A DNA stretch of 64,000 nucleotides from Paenibacillus lycopersici (GCF_010119935.1 NZ_CP048209.1:2979001-3043000), one strand, 5' to 3'. Positions 41,021 through 50,382 are shown, numbered from the stretch's first letter. A program made the numbers and translations. Notes: generated by a model not told the origin, from the letters alone.

Positions 41021-41055
41021 AGCCTCGCCGGCGAAAGCCGGCAGGCTTTTTTAAT
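41021..41055 (+). terminator. Rho-independent terminator before the 41088 gene
   Basis: AGCCTCGCCGGC and GCCGGCAGGCT with a GAAA loop, followed by TTTTTAATC. It lies between the AT-rich operators and the 41088 gene, 33 bp before its start, so that gene either has a promoter in the terminator region or is controlled by read-through. Confidence 0.85.
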
Positions 41056-41087
41056 CGATCAAGGCAAATTAAAGGAGGCAGTGACGC

Positions 41088-43283
41088 ATGGCACGAAGAG
41101 CGAAGGCGAATCCCGAATGGACGGGCTTTCAGGAGTCGCGCCCGTACGGGACGAAGTATGATTTGCGCACCGATTTCGTCATGGTGTACGGCATCGGGAA
41201 TGATTTGCCGGCACGAATCGAAGGCTGGAAGCAGGCCGGGTATACGATACACTTGATGACAGGCGTATCCTGGGGAGAATACCAGGATTATTTGTACAGC
41301 CGGTTCGACGGACGCGATCACTGGGACGAGGCGCAGAAGGACCGCGAAGGCAACCTGATCCAGCATGGCAAGGACGTTCCGTATATGGTGCCGACGATCG
41401 CGTTCTCGGAATACCTCGCGACGTACATCAAGCGGGCGATCGATTGCGGCGTCGAAGCGATTCATATGGAAGAGCCGGAATTTTGGGCGCAGGCGGGTTA
41501 TTCCGAGGCGTTCAAGCGAGAATGGCTCACTTACTACGGCGAGGACTGGATTCCGCCGCATTCGTCGCCGGATGCGCAGTATCGGGCGTCCAAGCTGAAG
41601 GCGGCCATGTATTACCGGGCGCTCGACCGGATTTGCAGCCAGATGAAGGAATACGCGCTCGTCACGTATGGACGGACCGTCCGTTTCTATGTGCCGACGC
41701 ACAGCCTGATCAATTATACGCAGTGGCGGATCGTCAGCCCCGAAGCGATGCTGGTGTCGATGCCGGCATGCGACGGCTTCATCGCGCAAATATGGACGGG
41801 AACGGCGCGCACGGCGAACGTCTACCGCGGCGTTCGCCGCGAGCGCACGTTCGAGACGGCGTATCTGGAATACGGCATTATGCAGGAGCTGACGCGAGGC
41901 ACCGGGCGGGAGATGTGGTTCCTGCATGACCCGATCGAGGATAACCCGCGTTACACGTGGAGCGACTATCGTTATAACTACCGGCAGACCGTCGTCGCGT
42001 CGCTGCTTCATCCCGGCGTAAGCCAATATGAAGTCTGTCCGTGGCCGTGGCGGGTGTTCTCGCTGAAGTATCCGACCGAAGACGGCACGGGCAAGGAGAC
42101 GATTCCGGGCGAATACGCGACCGTTCTGCTGACGGTCATGAGCGTGCTGCGGGATATGCACAATCACGAGGAAGAAGCGGGCGGCGCGGCATATACGAAA
42201 GGCGTCGGCCTCTGTCTCGCCAACTCGGCGATGTATCAGCGGGGAGACGTGATCGGGGAGGGCGAGGACAAGGGCATGTTCAAGTACGACGGCACCGGCT
42301 CGTCCGACAAGCTGACGGCGGAACAGCAAGATCTGCTCGACTGGTCGGCGTTCTACGGGCTGGCGCTGCCGCTCGTGAAGAAAGGCATCCCGCTGCGCCC
42401 GGTGCAGCTTGACAATATCCTGACCTTCCCTGGCTATATCGATGACTACCGGGTGCTGCTGCTCAGCTACGAATTCATGAAGCCGGAGCATCCCGGCATC
42501 CATCAGGCGCTCGGACAATGGGTGCGCGAGGGCGGCGTGCTGATCTATGTCGGCGACGGCTCCGATCCGTTCCATAACGTGCAGGAATGGTGGAACCGCG
42601 GCAACGGCGCAAGGAAGTACGACCGGCCCGAAGAGCATCTGTTCGAATCGATGGGGCTCGGCCGCGAGCCGAAGGAAGGCGAGCATACGGTCGGGCAAGG
42701 CGCGGTCATCTACTTGCGCGTCAATCCGGTCGCGCTGTCGCAGTCCGGAGAAGGGGCGGATCGCGTCACGGCGAGCGTTCGCCGCGCGCTCGGCATCCGC
42801 GGGGAAGAGCGGGATTATTCCGAAAGCGGCGTCTTGCGAATTCAGCGCGGGCCGTACGTCATCGCGCAGGCGATGGACGAGACGGGCTTGGAATCCGGTA
42901 CGCTGCTGCAGGGCTCGTACATCGATTTGTTCGAGGCCGGTTTGCCGGTGCGCGACGGATTCGCGCTGAAACCGGGCGAGAACTGCCTGTTGTACGACCT
43001 CGGCCATGGAGCCGGCTCGGCTGCGGCGTCCGCCGAACCGGCCATTCTGATCAGCTCGTCGCGTATCCGCGATGAGCGCGACGATGCGGGAGCCTTCGGC
43101 TTCTTATCGGAATCGCCGTCGGATATGATCGTCAGCACGCGCATTCGCTGCGCCTCGGAGCCGAAACGGGTTACGGCGGACGGCAAACCTGCCGAATTCG
43201 ATTACGATGCGGCTTCGGGCACGCTGCTCCTCCGGCACGAAGGGCAGCCAACCGGCGCGGCGATCGCGATCGAATGGCATTGA
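41088..43283 (+). CDS. Unassigned TIM-barrel-like protein, putative glycoside hydrolase
   Basis: A 731-aa cytoplasmic protein I cannot place in a named family. The first 350 residues look like a barrel with catalytic-type acidic ends (VEAIHMEEPEFWAQAG near 125-140; MWFLHDPIEDNPRYTW). A middle part (about 435-490) reads DDYRVLLLSYEFMKPEHPGIHQALGQWVREGGVLIYVGDG, like the flavodoxin-like trimerisation domain of GH42-type enzymes. The C-terminus is a beta domain. AAAGGAGG precedes ATG 41088. The GntR/GxGYxYP neighbourhood suggests glycan breakdown. Confidence 0.7.
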   Translation: MARRAKANPEWTGFQESRPYGTKYDLRTDFVMVYGIGNDLPARIEGWKQAGYTIHLMTGVSWGEYQDYLYSRFDGRDHWDEAQKDREGNLIQHGKDVPYMVPTIAFSEYLATYIKRAIDCGVEAIHMEEPEFWAQAGYSEAFKREWLTYYGEDWIPPHSSPDAQYRASKLKAAMYYRALDRICSQMKEYALVTYGRTVRFYVPTHSLINYTQWRIVSPEAMLVSMPACDGFIAQIWTGTARTANVYRGVRRERTFETAYLEYGIMQELTRGTGREMWFLHDPIEDNPRYTWSDYRYNYRQTVVASLLHPGVSQYEVCPWPWRVFSLKYPTEDGTGKETIPGEYATVLLTVMSVLRDMHNHEEEAGGAAYTKGVGLCLANSAMYQRGDVIGEGEDKGMFKYDGTGSSDKLTAEQQDLLDWSAFYGLALPLVKKGIPLRPVQLDNILTFPGYIDDYRVLLLSYEFMKPEHPGIHQALGQWVREGGVLIYVGDGSDPFHNVQEWWNRGNGARKYDRPEEHLFESMGLGREPKEGEHTVGQGAVIYLRVNPVALSQSGEGADRVTASVRRALGIRGEERDYSESGVLRIQRGPYVIAQAMDETGLESGTLLQGSYIDLFEAGLPVRDGFALKPGENCLLYDLGHGAGSAAASAEPAILISSSRIRDERDDAGAFGFLSESPSDMIVSTRIRCASEPKRVTADGKPAEFDYDAASGTLLLRHEGQPTGAAIAIEWH

Positions 43284-43482
43284 CCGGCGGCGCCGGGCGC
43301 GGATAACGACTGGGATGCGGCGGTCGCGAGAGCGGCTGCCGCATTGTGAACGGTGTGCGGATAAACCGGTGCACTCGTGTATCGGTCTAATCCGTGCGAA
43401 CGCGGGTGCAGCTATCGCCATTTCCTGGCGAAGCATTTGCGCGTGTCCGGTCCCGGACGTTGCACTAGCAACGCGTTAACCA

Positions 43483-43550
43483 AGCTGCCTTCGGGCGGCT
43501 TTCAGAGTGTCGAGGAAGTCCGCGGGACTTCCCGGCACTTTTATTTTGAT
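43483..43550 (+). repeat. Repeat family R1, partial copy
   Basis: GCTGCCTTCGGGCGGC hairpin, then TTTCAGAGTGTCGAG and a GGAAGTCC..GGACTTCC hairpin, ending CACTTTTATTTT. It may end the 41088 transcript. It opens the gene-free stretch 43284-44837. Confidence 0.65.
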
Positions 43551-43716
43551 GCGGTTGGTCCCGTCTCGGAGCGGATAATCGAGCGGAACGGATCGGGCGC
43601 CTACTATAATGTGATCATGCGGAAATTCGCGGTACTTCAGCTCCATATAGTGAAATGGGGCTTTCCCGAGGGTCTGAGGAGGTACAAGGGCAGCGCTCTA
43701 CCGCGAATGTAGTGTA

Positions 43717-44036
43717 CGTGGTACAACTCTTTGGCCGAACTCAGCGGAATATTGCCAATGTAGTGCACCAGGTTCACTAGCATGCAAAGAACCCTGCACC
43801 CCTGCCGCAGAATGGAGAAAAGTCGAAAAGTTGCTATACGAGCAACATTATTCGCCTTAGACCGATAAAAATGCGGGAAAAGTTGCTGTTTGGGCAACTT
43901 TTCCCGCATCAGACCGGTAATAATGCCGGTAAAGTTGCTGATCGGGCAACTTTTCCTTGTACCAACAACACTTTGCCCGAACTCAGCGGAATATCGCGAC
44001 TGTCGTGTACCAGGCTCAACTCTTTGCCCGGTACTT
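43717..44036 (+). repeat. Repeat R3, two copies around a short hairpin array
   Basis: Copies at 43717-43779 and 43965-44036 share CCGAACTCAGCGGAATAT, followed by TG or CG..TGTAGTGCACCAGG / TGTCGTGTACCAGG. The hairpin array at 43783-43955 lies between them. Confidence 0.7.
43783..43955 (-). repeat. Inverted short copy of the AAAGTTGC hairpin array
   Basis: Three hairpin units with AAAAGTTGC..GCAACTTTT stems and one ACCGGTAATAATGCCGGT stem. Its left flank (TGCAAAGAACC..CCTGCC.CAGAAT..GAAAAGTCG) is the reverse complement of the right flank of the 17788-18440 array, so the two are copies of one element in opposite orientation with three and thirteen units. Confidence 0.8.
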
Positions 44037-44123
44037 TCATTCCCGGCCCGGAAACAAGAGATCACCCGCCGTATAATTCGACCGCTTGGGGACTTGGACT
44101 TGGGTTCCGCTGCCGCAAGCAGG

Positions 44124-44240
44124 CGGCTTTCTTTGGGCAGCCTCTGCCTCAGTCTGTCGAGAACGTTCGACGCCACCTATGTCGCATGTACGGAAAAGAT
44201 CCCTCTTCCTAAGACGAGCGGACAGAGGTTCCTTTATTGG
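44124..44240 (+). repeat. Repeat family R1, copy B
   Basis: AGTCTGTCGAGAACGTTCGA followed by CGCCACCTATGTCGCA and GAGCGGACAGAGG, matching copy A at 17525-17630 in the same orientation. Confidence 0.75.
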
Positions 44241-44282
44241 GGTGAAATCGGGCTTTCGGGGCAACGCACGGACACAGGATCC

Positions 44283-44620
44283 GTTAATGTCCCCGAATGA
44301 CGTCGAAAACAGGCTAATTAGCCGATATAGCGGATCTCCTGTCCGTGAGCACGCGGAAAAACGTAATACAGAAGCGGATAGCGAACCTCCTGTCCGCGAG
44401 CACGCGGAAAACCAACGGATCTCCTGTCCGCTTCCTTGCATGGGCGGACGCAAGTGTACCTGCCGTCATGAAGCCGGCTGGCTAGAAACATACAGCAGTC
44501 CATGCCGCGCCGGCGAAGCGCCAACAGGAACTGTTCGTGCTCCGGGCGCGGTTTGCCACGAGCCTGCTCGAAGCAGCGTGTAGTTCCCAACAATCTGAGG
44601 CTGCCTTCGGGCAGCCTTTT
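44283..44620 (+). repeat. Repeat family R2, copy B
   Basis: Starts GTTAATGTCCCCGAATGACG, then three blocks of GGATCTCCTGTCCG type, TGCCGTCATGAAGCCGGCTG and a final GGCTGCC..GGCAGCC hairpin with five Ts. Same order and orientation as 18491-18806. Confidence 0.8.
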
Positions 44621-44730
44621 TCGCGTCGGGCGAACGCATGGGCCGAGCTTCTTCCCCGGCGAGAATCCGTGCAGCCTGTCAGCTCAGCTGGTATAGTGGA
44701 GTACCCGGCAACTGCAAACGCAGTGTTTTT

Positions 44731-44784
44731 GTGCACCTTTTCAGTCAGTCAGTGCACCTTTTTCATGTAAGCGCTTGCTATACT
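44731..44784 (+). promoter_or_regulatory. ABC-operon control region: direct repeats, cre site and -10
   Basis: GTGCACCTTTTCA (44731-44743) and GTGCACCTTTTTCA (44752-44765) are direct repeats 21 bp apart, the spacing expected for an AraC/YesN-type activator on one face of DNA. TGTAAGCGCTTGCT (44766-44779) matches every position of the cre consensus TGWAARCGYTWNCW. TATACT (44779-44784) is the -10. No good -35 is present. CcpA would repress by covering the -10. Confidence 0.78.
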
Positions 44785-44837
44785 AGGGGAGATCAAAACG
44801 GCGGCAAACCGCAAACGCAACGAAGGGGGCAACACCA

Positions 44838-45812
44838 TTGTCAAAATCTAGCCTCGGGCCGGCCGCGGTCCCGGCAATCGGAACGGCGGCCGCGGTTCCG
44901 GCGAAACGCGGTCTATGGCGGCGAATCGTGGAGCACCGCATCCTGTATCTGATGTTCCTGCCCGTCGTCGTCTACTATGTCATCTTCCGCTACTGGCCGA
45001 TCGTGCTGGCGTGGATCGTCGCGTTCAAAGATTTGCAGCTGGGCACGGGCGTGTTCAGCAGCGAATGGGTCGGCTTCGCCAACTTCCGGACGCTGTTCGA
45101 GGATCCGGAGATCGTTGACGTCATGCGCAACACGGTCGAAATCAGCCTGCTCCGCATAGTCGTCGGCTTCTTCCCGCCGATCGTGCTCGCGATCATGTTC
45201 CACGACCTCTCGTCGCGGCGGCTGAAGAAATGGCTGCAAAGCGCGGTGTACATTCCGCATTTCTTCTCATGGGTGATCGTATACGGCATCGTTTTCGCGT
45301 TTTTCTCCACGGGCTCGGGCTTCGTGAACAACGTGCTGGCATGGTTGGGCCATGATCGGTATGAATTCTTCCTCTCGGAGTCGTGGTTCCGTCCGCTGCT
45401 GCTCGGCTCGGCGCTATGGAAGGAGATCGGCTGGAGCACGATCATCTACCTCGCGGCGCTGACGACCGTGGACCCGCAGCAGTACGAAGCGGCGACGATC
45501 GACGGCGCGGGGCCGATCAGAAGGATTACGGCGATCACGCTGCCGAGCATTCTGCCCGTCATGACGTTCGTGCTGTGCATCAGCCTCGGCAACATCCTGT
45601 TCGCGGGCGGCGAGCAAATCCTGCTTTTCTACAACAAAGCGGTGCTGGATTCCGCCGACGTCATCGAGACATGGGTGTACCGCGAAGGGCTGAGCCGGCT
45701 GCAATTCAGCATCGGCACGGCCGTCGGCGTCTTCCAGTCCATCATCGGCATGATCTTCATCCTGGGCAGCAATTTCGTCGCCAAAAAATATACCGGCCGC
45801 GGCATCTGGTAG
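44838..45812 (+). CDS. Carbohydrate ABC transporter permease, LplB-type
   Basis: A 324-aa permease with six helices. The EAA-loop reads AATIDGAGPIRRITAITLPSILPVM. The N-terminus is RRIVEHRILYLMFLPVVVYYVIFRYWPIVLAWIVAFKD, typical of LplB/YtcP-type importers of oligosaccharides. The start is a TTG with AAGGGGG 9-10 nt upstream. First gene of the five-gene operon to 51916. Confidence 0.9.
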   Translation: MSKSSLGPAAVPAIGTAAAVPAKRGLWRRIVEHRILYLMFLPVVVYYVIFRYWPIVLAWIVAFKDLQLGTGVFSSEWVGFANFRTLFEDPEIVDVMRNTVEISLLRIVVGFFPPIVLAIMFHDLSSRRLKKWLQSAVYIPHFFSWVIVYGIVFAFFSTGSGFVNNVLAWLGHDRYEFFLSESWFRPLLLGSALWKEIGWSTIIYLAALTTVDPQQYEAATIDGAGPIRRITAITLPSILPVMTFVLCISLGNILFAGGEQILLFYNKAVLDSADVIETWVYREGLSRLQFSIGTAVGVFQSIIGMIFILGSNFVAKKYTGRGIW

Positions 45813-45824
45813 AAAGGGGTCACC

Positions 45825-46706
45825 ATGTTCTATAAATCGCGCAGCGAAATCATCTATCAGACGATCATTCATATCATCGTCATTCTCGTCGCCGTCACCG
45901 CCGTGTTCCCGCTCGTCTACGTGCTCGGCATGTCGATCACGACCAAGGCGGAAATGATCCAGCGCAACTATTTCGTCATTATCCCGAAGGAACCGACCCT
46001 CGAAGCCTACAAGCGCATCATGGCCTCGTCCGTCGTCTGGCATTCCTTCCTGATTTCCGTCTTTCGCAGCACGGTCGGCCCGCTGCTCGCGCTGGCGCTG
46101 ACGACCATCGGCGCCTACGTGCTGGCACAGCGCACGCTGCCGGGGAGGAACCTGTTCCTGTTCTTCATCCTGGCGACGATTCTGCTGAACGGCGGCATGA
46201 TACCGACGTATCTCGTCATCAAGCAGCTGGGCCTCATTAATTCGCTCTGGTCCATGGTGCTGCCGCTGCTCGTCGACAGCTTCGGCCTGCTCGTGATCAA
46301 GATCTTCATCGAGAACTTGCCGGACGGGCTGATCGAGTCCGCCAAGATCGACGGCGCCAGCGAATGGAGCACCTTCACGCGCATCGCCGTGCCGCTGGCC
46401 GCGCCGGCATTGGCCGCTATCGGGCTGTTCAACCTCGTGGCGCACTGGAACAGCTGGTTCGACGCGCTGCTGTACCTGAACGACAAGTCGAAGTATCCGC
46501 TGCAAATGGTGCTCAAAAACATGCTCACCGTCGATTCCATCAGCGGCGACAACATGAACGGCATGCTGAAATCGACGCAGGCCGTCAGCACGGAGACGAT
46601 CAAAATGGCGACGGTCGTCATCGGCCTCGTGCCGATCCTGTGCGTCTACCCGTTCCTGCAGAAGCATTTCGTCAAAGGCATGTACCTCGGGGCCGTAAAA
46701 GGCTGA
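45825..46706 (+). CDS. Carbohydrate ABC transporter permease, LplC-type
   Basis: A 293-aa permease; EAA motif ESAKIDGASEWSTFTRIAVPLAAPALAAIGLFNLVAHWNSW and C-terminal KHFVKGMYLGAVKG are typical of LplC/YtcP. It is 12 bp after the LplB gene, with AAAGGGG upstream. Confidence 0.92.
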   Translation: MFYKSRSEIIYQTIIHIIVILVAVTAVFPLVYVLGMSITTKAEMIQRNYFVIIPKEPTLEAYKRIMASSVVWHSFLISVFRSTVGPLLALALTTIGAYVLAQRTLPGRNLFLFFILATILLNGGMIPTYLVIKQLGLINSLWSMVLPLLVDSFGLLVIKIFIENLPDGLIESAKIDGASEWSTFTRIAVPLAAPALAAIGLFNLVAHWNSWFDALLYLNDKSKYPLQMVLKNMLTVDSISGDNMNGMLKSTQAVSTETIKMATVVIGLVPILCVYPFLQKHFVKGMYLGAVKG

Positions 46707-46793
46707 TCCCGATACTTGGCGGTGAAAGGGAGCCGTCTTCCGGCGGTTTCTTCACATAATTCGCAAGCGAGAAGAGAAAGGGGAAATCGAAGC

Positions 46794-48527
46794 ATGAGAA
46801 AGAAATCGACCTACGCCTTATTGTCGGTCATGCTCGCATCCGTAACCGTGATGAGCGCATGCTCCGGCAATTCGAATGGCGGTAACGGGGCGAACGGCGG
46901 CGGAGCGAACGCGGCGGCGAACAATGGCGGCGCCCAGACGAATGCCGGAACGAACGCCGGCAGCGGCAATGGCGCGAATGCAGGAGGCGCGGCGTCAGGA
47001 CCGCCGGTAACGGACTTGAGTTTCCCGGACGCGTTCCCGGCCGTGCCGAAGGCCGTCGACAAGTCCGTCTACGCCTACGACGACATGAGCAAGTCGTACG
47101 ACTTGGACGTCATGGTGTCCGGCTCCTTCAATCAGCCCGTGCCCGAGGATAAGGTCAAGGAATACCTCGAGCAGAAGTTTAACGTGAAGCTGAAGTTCAC
47201 CTCGATGAATTCGGACGATCTGAAGAACTCCGTCAGCGTCCGCTTCGCCTCCGGCGACGAGCCGGACATGGTCATGATGCCGGACAAGAACGTCGCGTTG
47301 TCGCTGTACAACGCGGGTCAGCTGCTGGACGGCAAAGAAGTGCTGCCGTATATGCCGCAGGCGCTCGAGTACGTCACGAAGGATTACGAGAAATGGGCGA
47401 CGACGAAGGACGATCAGCTGATCGGCGTGCCGCGCTACAGCGTGTTCCCGGACAACTGGTCCTATTTCATCCGCCAGGATTGGCTGAAGGAATTCGGCAT
47501 GAGCATGCCGACGAACGAGGATGAGCTGTTCGCCTACGCCAAGGCGGTCGTCGAGCAGGATCCGAACAAGAACGGCAAAGCGGATACGTGGCTCATGGGC
47601 GCGGCGGGCGCCGGCAACGGCTGGTCGATGATGGATTCGCTGAAATCGATGTACGGCCATCCGAGCTGGAACGTCGAGGACGGCAAGATCAACCATCCGA
47701 TGCTCGACGGCACGACCAAGCGCTTCCTGGAATTCATCAAGAAGCTCTACGACAACAAGCTGCTCGCGCCGGATTGGTACACGATTGGCTGGGAGCCGTT
47801 CAAAGCGTACAGCTTGAACGACCAGATCGGCCTCGTCTGGTATCCGGGCTGGAATATCGTGCAGGAGCAGTACGACGCGAAGAAGAAAGACGCCGCGGCC
47901 GCGAATCTGTGGGAGCCGGTTCCGCCGATGAAATCGAACGACGGCAAGGGCGGCATGTACGGTCCGGGAGGCAACCCGGGCGGGCTGTTCATCTTCTCCA
48001 AGAAGCTGAAGGACGATCCCGGCAAAATGATGCGGCTCGCCCACATGCTCGACACGATGATCTATCCGAACGAGAACTACTGGGCGGTGTCGCAGGGCGG
48101 CGGACCTGAAATCTTCCCGGACGATTCCACGGTGAAGCTGAACGACGACGGCACGAACGTCTTCTTCATCAAGGATTCGCATATCCAGAAGGCGAAGCCG
48201 GAATATCAATCGCTCGCGGACTGGCAGTTCTTCGGCTATACGCTGATCTGGCAGGTGTACGACGACGAACCGGTCGGCGTGACGGGCAGCAAATGGAATC
48301 AGCAGATCATCGCGATGCCGCGTTACAAGAACTACGACATGAACCTGACGCTGGACGGCCCGACGAGCCAGAAGCTGACGGACTTCCAGAACAAGAACGA
48401 AATCGCCTTCGTCCTTGGCAAAAAGTCCTTTGACGGTTGGGATAAGTATGTGGAAGAATGGAAGAAAGCAGGCGGGCAGAAACTGATCGACGACGCCGCA
48501 GCGCAGCTCGGCGTAGCCAAACCGTAA
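46794..48527 (+). CDS. Extracellular sugar-binding lipoprotein (LplA-type)
   Basis: A 577-aa binding protein with a lipobox SVTVMSAC (C23), a Gly/Asn-rich flexible linker (24-70) and a type-1 solute-binding fold: SVRFASGDEPDMVMM, then RYSVFPDNWSYFIRQDWLKEFGMSMPTNEDEL, typical of LplA-like proteins for large oligosaccharides. No ATPase gene is present; a shared MsmK-type ATPase is usual. AAAGGGGAAAT precedes the ATG. A strong hairpin follows the gene. Confidence 0.92.
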   Translation: MRKKSTYALLSVMLASVTVMSACSGNSNGGNGANGGGANAAANNGGAQTNAGTNAGSGNGANAGGAASGPPVTDLSFPDAFPAVPKAVDKSVYAYDDMSKSYDLDVMVSGSFNQPVPEDKVKEYLEQKFNVKLKFTSMNSDDLKNSVSVRFASGDEPDMVMMPDKNVALSLYNAGQLLDGKEVLPYMPQALEYVTKDYEKWATTKDDQLIGVPRYSVFPDNWSYFIRQDWLKEFGMSMPTNEDELFAYAKAVVEQDPNKNGKADTWLMGAAGAGNGWSMMDSLKSMYGHPSWNVEDGKINHPMLDGTTKRFLEFIKKLYDNKLLAPDWYTIGWEPFKAYSLNDQIGLVWYPGWNIVQEQYDAKKKDAAAANLWEPVPPMKSNDGKGGMYGPGGNPGGLFIFSKKLKDDPGKMMRLAHMLDTMIYPNENYWAVSQGGGPEIFPDDSTVKLNDDGTNVFFIKDSHIQKAKPEYQSLADWQFFGYTLIWQVYDDEPVGVTGSKWNQQIIAMPRYKNYDMNLTLDGPTSQKLTDFQNKNEIAFVLGKKSFDGWDKYVEEWKKAGGQKLIDDAAAQLGVAKP

Positions 48528-48546
48528 GAAGCTGCCTGCGACGGCA

Positions 48547-48580
48547 TACCCATGAATGCGCTTGCGCGCGTTCATGGGTA
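48547..48580 (+). promoter_or_regulatory. Intercistronic hairpin after the binding-protein gene
   Basis: TACCCATGAATGCGC (48547-48561) pairs over 15 positions (one G-T) with GCGCGTTCATGGGTA (48566-48580), loop TTGC. There is no T-run, so it is more likely an mRNA stabiliser or processing site that keeps binding-protein RNA above kinase RNA. Confidence 0.7.
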
Positions 48581-48627
48581 TGCTGGTCTATTCGCAAGAA
48601 ACCGCCGCCAGGGAGGGTGCAGCCGGA

Positions 48628-50382
48628 TTGAAACGCCGCTTGAAACCGGGCTCGCGGGCCAAATTGATACTGCTGTTGTTCGTGCCGAGCACGCTGTTCG
48701 TGTTCTTCGTCATTCAAATCGCCAAGGAGTACACGCTCGGATTTCTTCGGGAAACGCAGAACGAGGCGCTTGCCGGCATGTCCAGCCAGGTGACGCATCT
48801 CATCTCGATCTACAACAACGAAATTACGTTCAACATGCTTGAGATGGAGCAGACGATCAAGCAGGAAGGGGGCGCGGGGGACGGCTTGAGCAGCGCCATG
48901 CGCACGGCCGTCCAAATCCGCTCCGACTTCGTCCGGGGCGTCGTCTACATTCGCCGCGACGGCGCCATTACGGGCTACCCGCAGAATTTCTGGGGCAATT
49001 TCTCGCAGAAGGAAGAACGCCTCGTGCGCGAGCAAGCGGAGGCGAGCGGCGGCGTATTCACGTGGTCGGACACGATCCGGTCCGATATCGGCCGCACCGG
49101 GGCGTTCGGGCCGACGAGCATCGTCACGAAGACGGTGTTCGACGAAGGGGGGCAGCCCTCCGGGTACTTGGCCTTCCTCGTCGATTTGTCGGCATTCCTG
49201 GAACGCAGCGCGGCGTTCGCCGGCAGCTACGACACGCAGACGCTGTTATATGACAGCGACGACAAGCTGATCGATTACATCTGGGCTAGTCCCTCCGGCG
49301 GTTATAAAGGCTTCATCGCCGAGTCGAACGTGGAGACGCTGCCGCAGGCGCTCCGCTTCTTCCGCGAGAAGGGCATCTATCATTCCGTCTCGTCCATGGG
49401 CACGAACCTGAAGTGGAAGGTGATCGTCGTCGGCGACGTGAACAAGCTGGAAAGCCGGTTCAAGCCGCTCGGCAAGATCGCCTGGTCGCTGCTGCTGTTC
49501 GGTCTGGTCGGTTTTCTGGGCATATACGTCACCGTGTCCTGGTGGTTCACGCGGCCGATTATGGCGCTTACCAAGGGCATCCGGAAAGTCGCGCGCGGCG
49601 ATCTGGAGGCGAAGGTCGAAGTCAAGCAGAAGGACGAGCTCGGCGAGCTGGCGAACCAGTTCAATCAGATGACGCGCAAAATATCCGAGCTTGTCACAGG
49701 CCTGCAGCGCACGGAGGAAGCGAAGCGGGAATCCGATATGCAGGTGCTGCTGTCGCAGATCAATCCGCATTTTCTATACAATACGCTGAACACGATCGAC
49801 ATCATGATCGACGTCGGCTCGAAACGCGACCTGCACGAGATGATGGGCGTGCTCTGCCGGCTGTTGAAGTACAGCCTGGACGGCGATCCGCAGCCGCCGC
49901 TCGAAGAGGAGCTGCGCTACGCGGGCGATTACTTGCATATCCAGTCCGTCCGGTACGGCAACCGGTTCAATTTCCGGATCGACCCGGCGCCGCCTGAGCT
50001 CGCGCGGATGCCGGTGCCGAAGCTCGTGCTGCAGCCGATCGTCGAGAACGCGGTGTTCCACGGCCTCCATGCGCTGGAAGGCCGCAAGGGCGAACTCGTC
50101 GTCTCGGTCCGATCCGAGGCGAAGGGCGTCGTCGTGTACGTGCGCGACAACGGCGTCGGCATTCCGCCAGAGCGGCTGGAGCGTCTCCGGCAAGCGCTGC
50201 GGGACGGAGGCGATCCGGCGAGCGGGCGCGGCATCGGCATGCTGAACGTCCACCGCCGAATCGGGCTGCATTTCGGAGAAAGGTACGGGCTGTCCGTCAA
50301 CAGCGAGCCCGGGATCGGGACGACGATCGCCATTCAACTGCCCCGGCAGGAGGCTGGGGGAAGGAGAGCTGCGAATGAGTGA
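48628..50382 (+). CDS. YesM-type sensor histidine kinase
   Basis: A 584-aa kinase: first helix LILLLFVPSTLFVFFVIQIA, an outside dCache-like sensor of about 240 residues, second helix SLLLFGLVGFLGIYVTVSWWF, HAMP, then the His_kinase domain with H381 (QINPHFLYNTLNTID) and the ATP-binding domain (LVLQPIVENAVFHGL, RDNGVGIPPERL, GRGIGMLNVHRRI). I choose TTG 48628 because AGGGAGGG lies upstream; an ATG at 48571 lies in the hairpin without a ribosome site. It probably senses the sugar or loaded binding protein outside. Confidence 0.88.
   Translation: MKRRLKPGSRAKLILLLFVPSTLFVFFVIQIAKEYTLGFLRETQNEALAGMSSQVTHLISIYNNEITFNMLEMEQTIKQEGGAGDGLSSAMRTAVQIRSDFVRGVVYIRRDGAITGYPQNFWGNFSQKEERLVREQAEASGGVFTWSDTIRSDIGRTGAFGPTSIVTKTVFDEGGQPSGYLAFLVDLSAFLERSAAFAGSYDTQTLLYDSDDKLIDYIWASPSGGYKGFIAESNVETLPQALRFFREKGIYHSVSSMGTNLKWKVIVVGDVNKLESRFKPLGKIAWSLLLFGLVGFLGIYVTVSWWFTRPIMALTKGIRKVARGDLEAKVEVKQKDELGELANQFNQMTRKISELVTGLQRTEEAKRESDMQVLLSQINPHFLYNTLNTIDIMIDVGSKRDLHEMMGVLCRLLKYSLDGDPQPPLEEELRYAGDYLHIQSVRYGNRFNFRIDPAPPELARMPVPKLVLQPIVENAVFHGLHALEGRKGELVVSVRSEAKGVVVYVRDNGVGIPPERLERLRQALRDGGDPASGRGIGMLNVHRRIGLHFGERYGLSVNSEPGIGTTIAIQLPRQEAGGRRAANE

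Noticed and set aside
41016-43007. 663-codon open frame on the minus strand
   Set aside because: It is opposite the 41088 gene, which has a good ribosome site and protein-like composition.
44680-44720. AGCTCAGCTGGTATAGTGGAG resembling the D-arm of a tRNA gene
   Set aside because: No acceptor stem, anticodon arm or T-arm can be folded around it.
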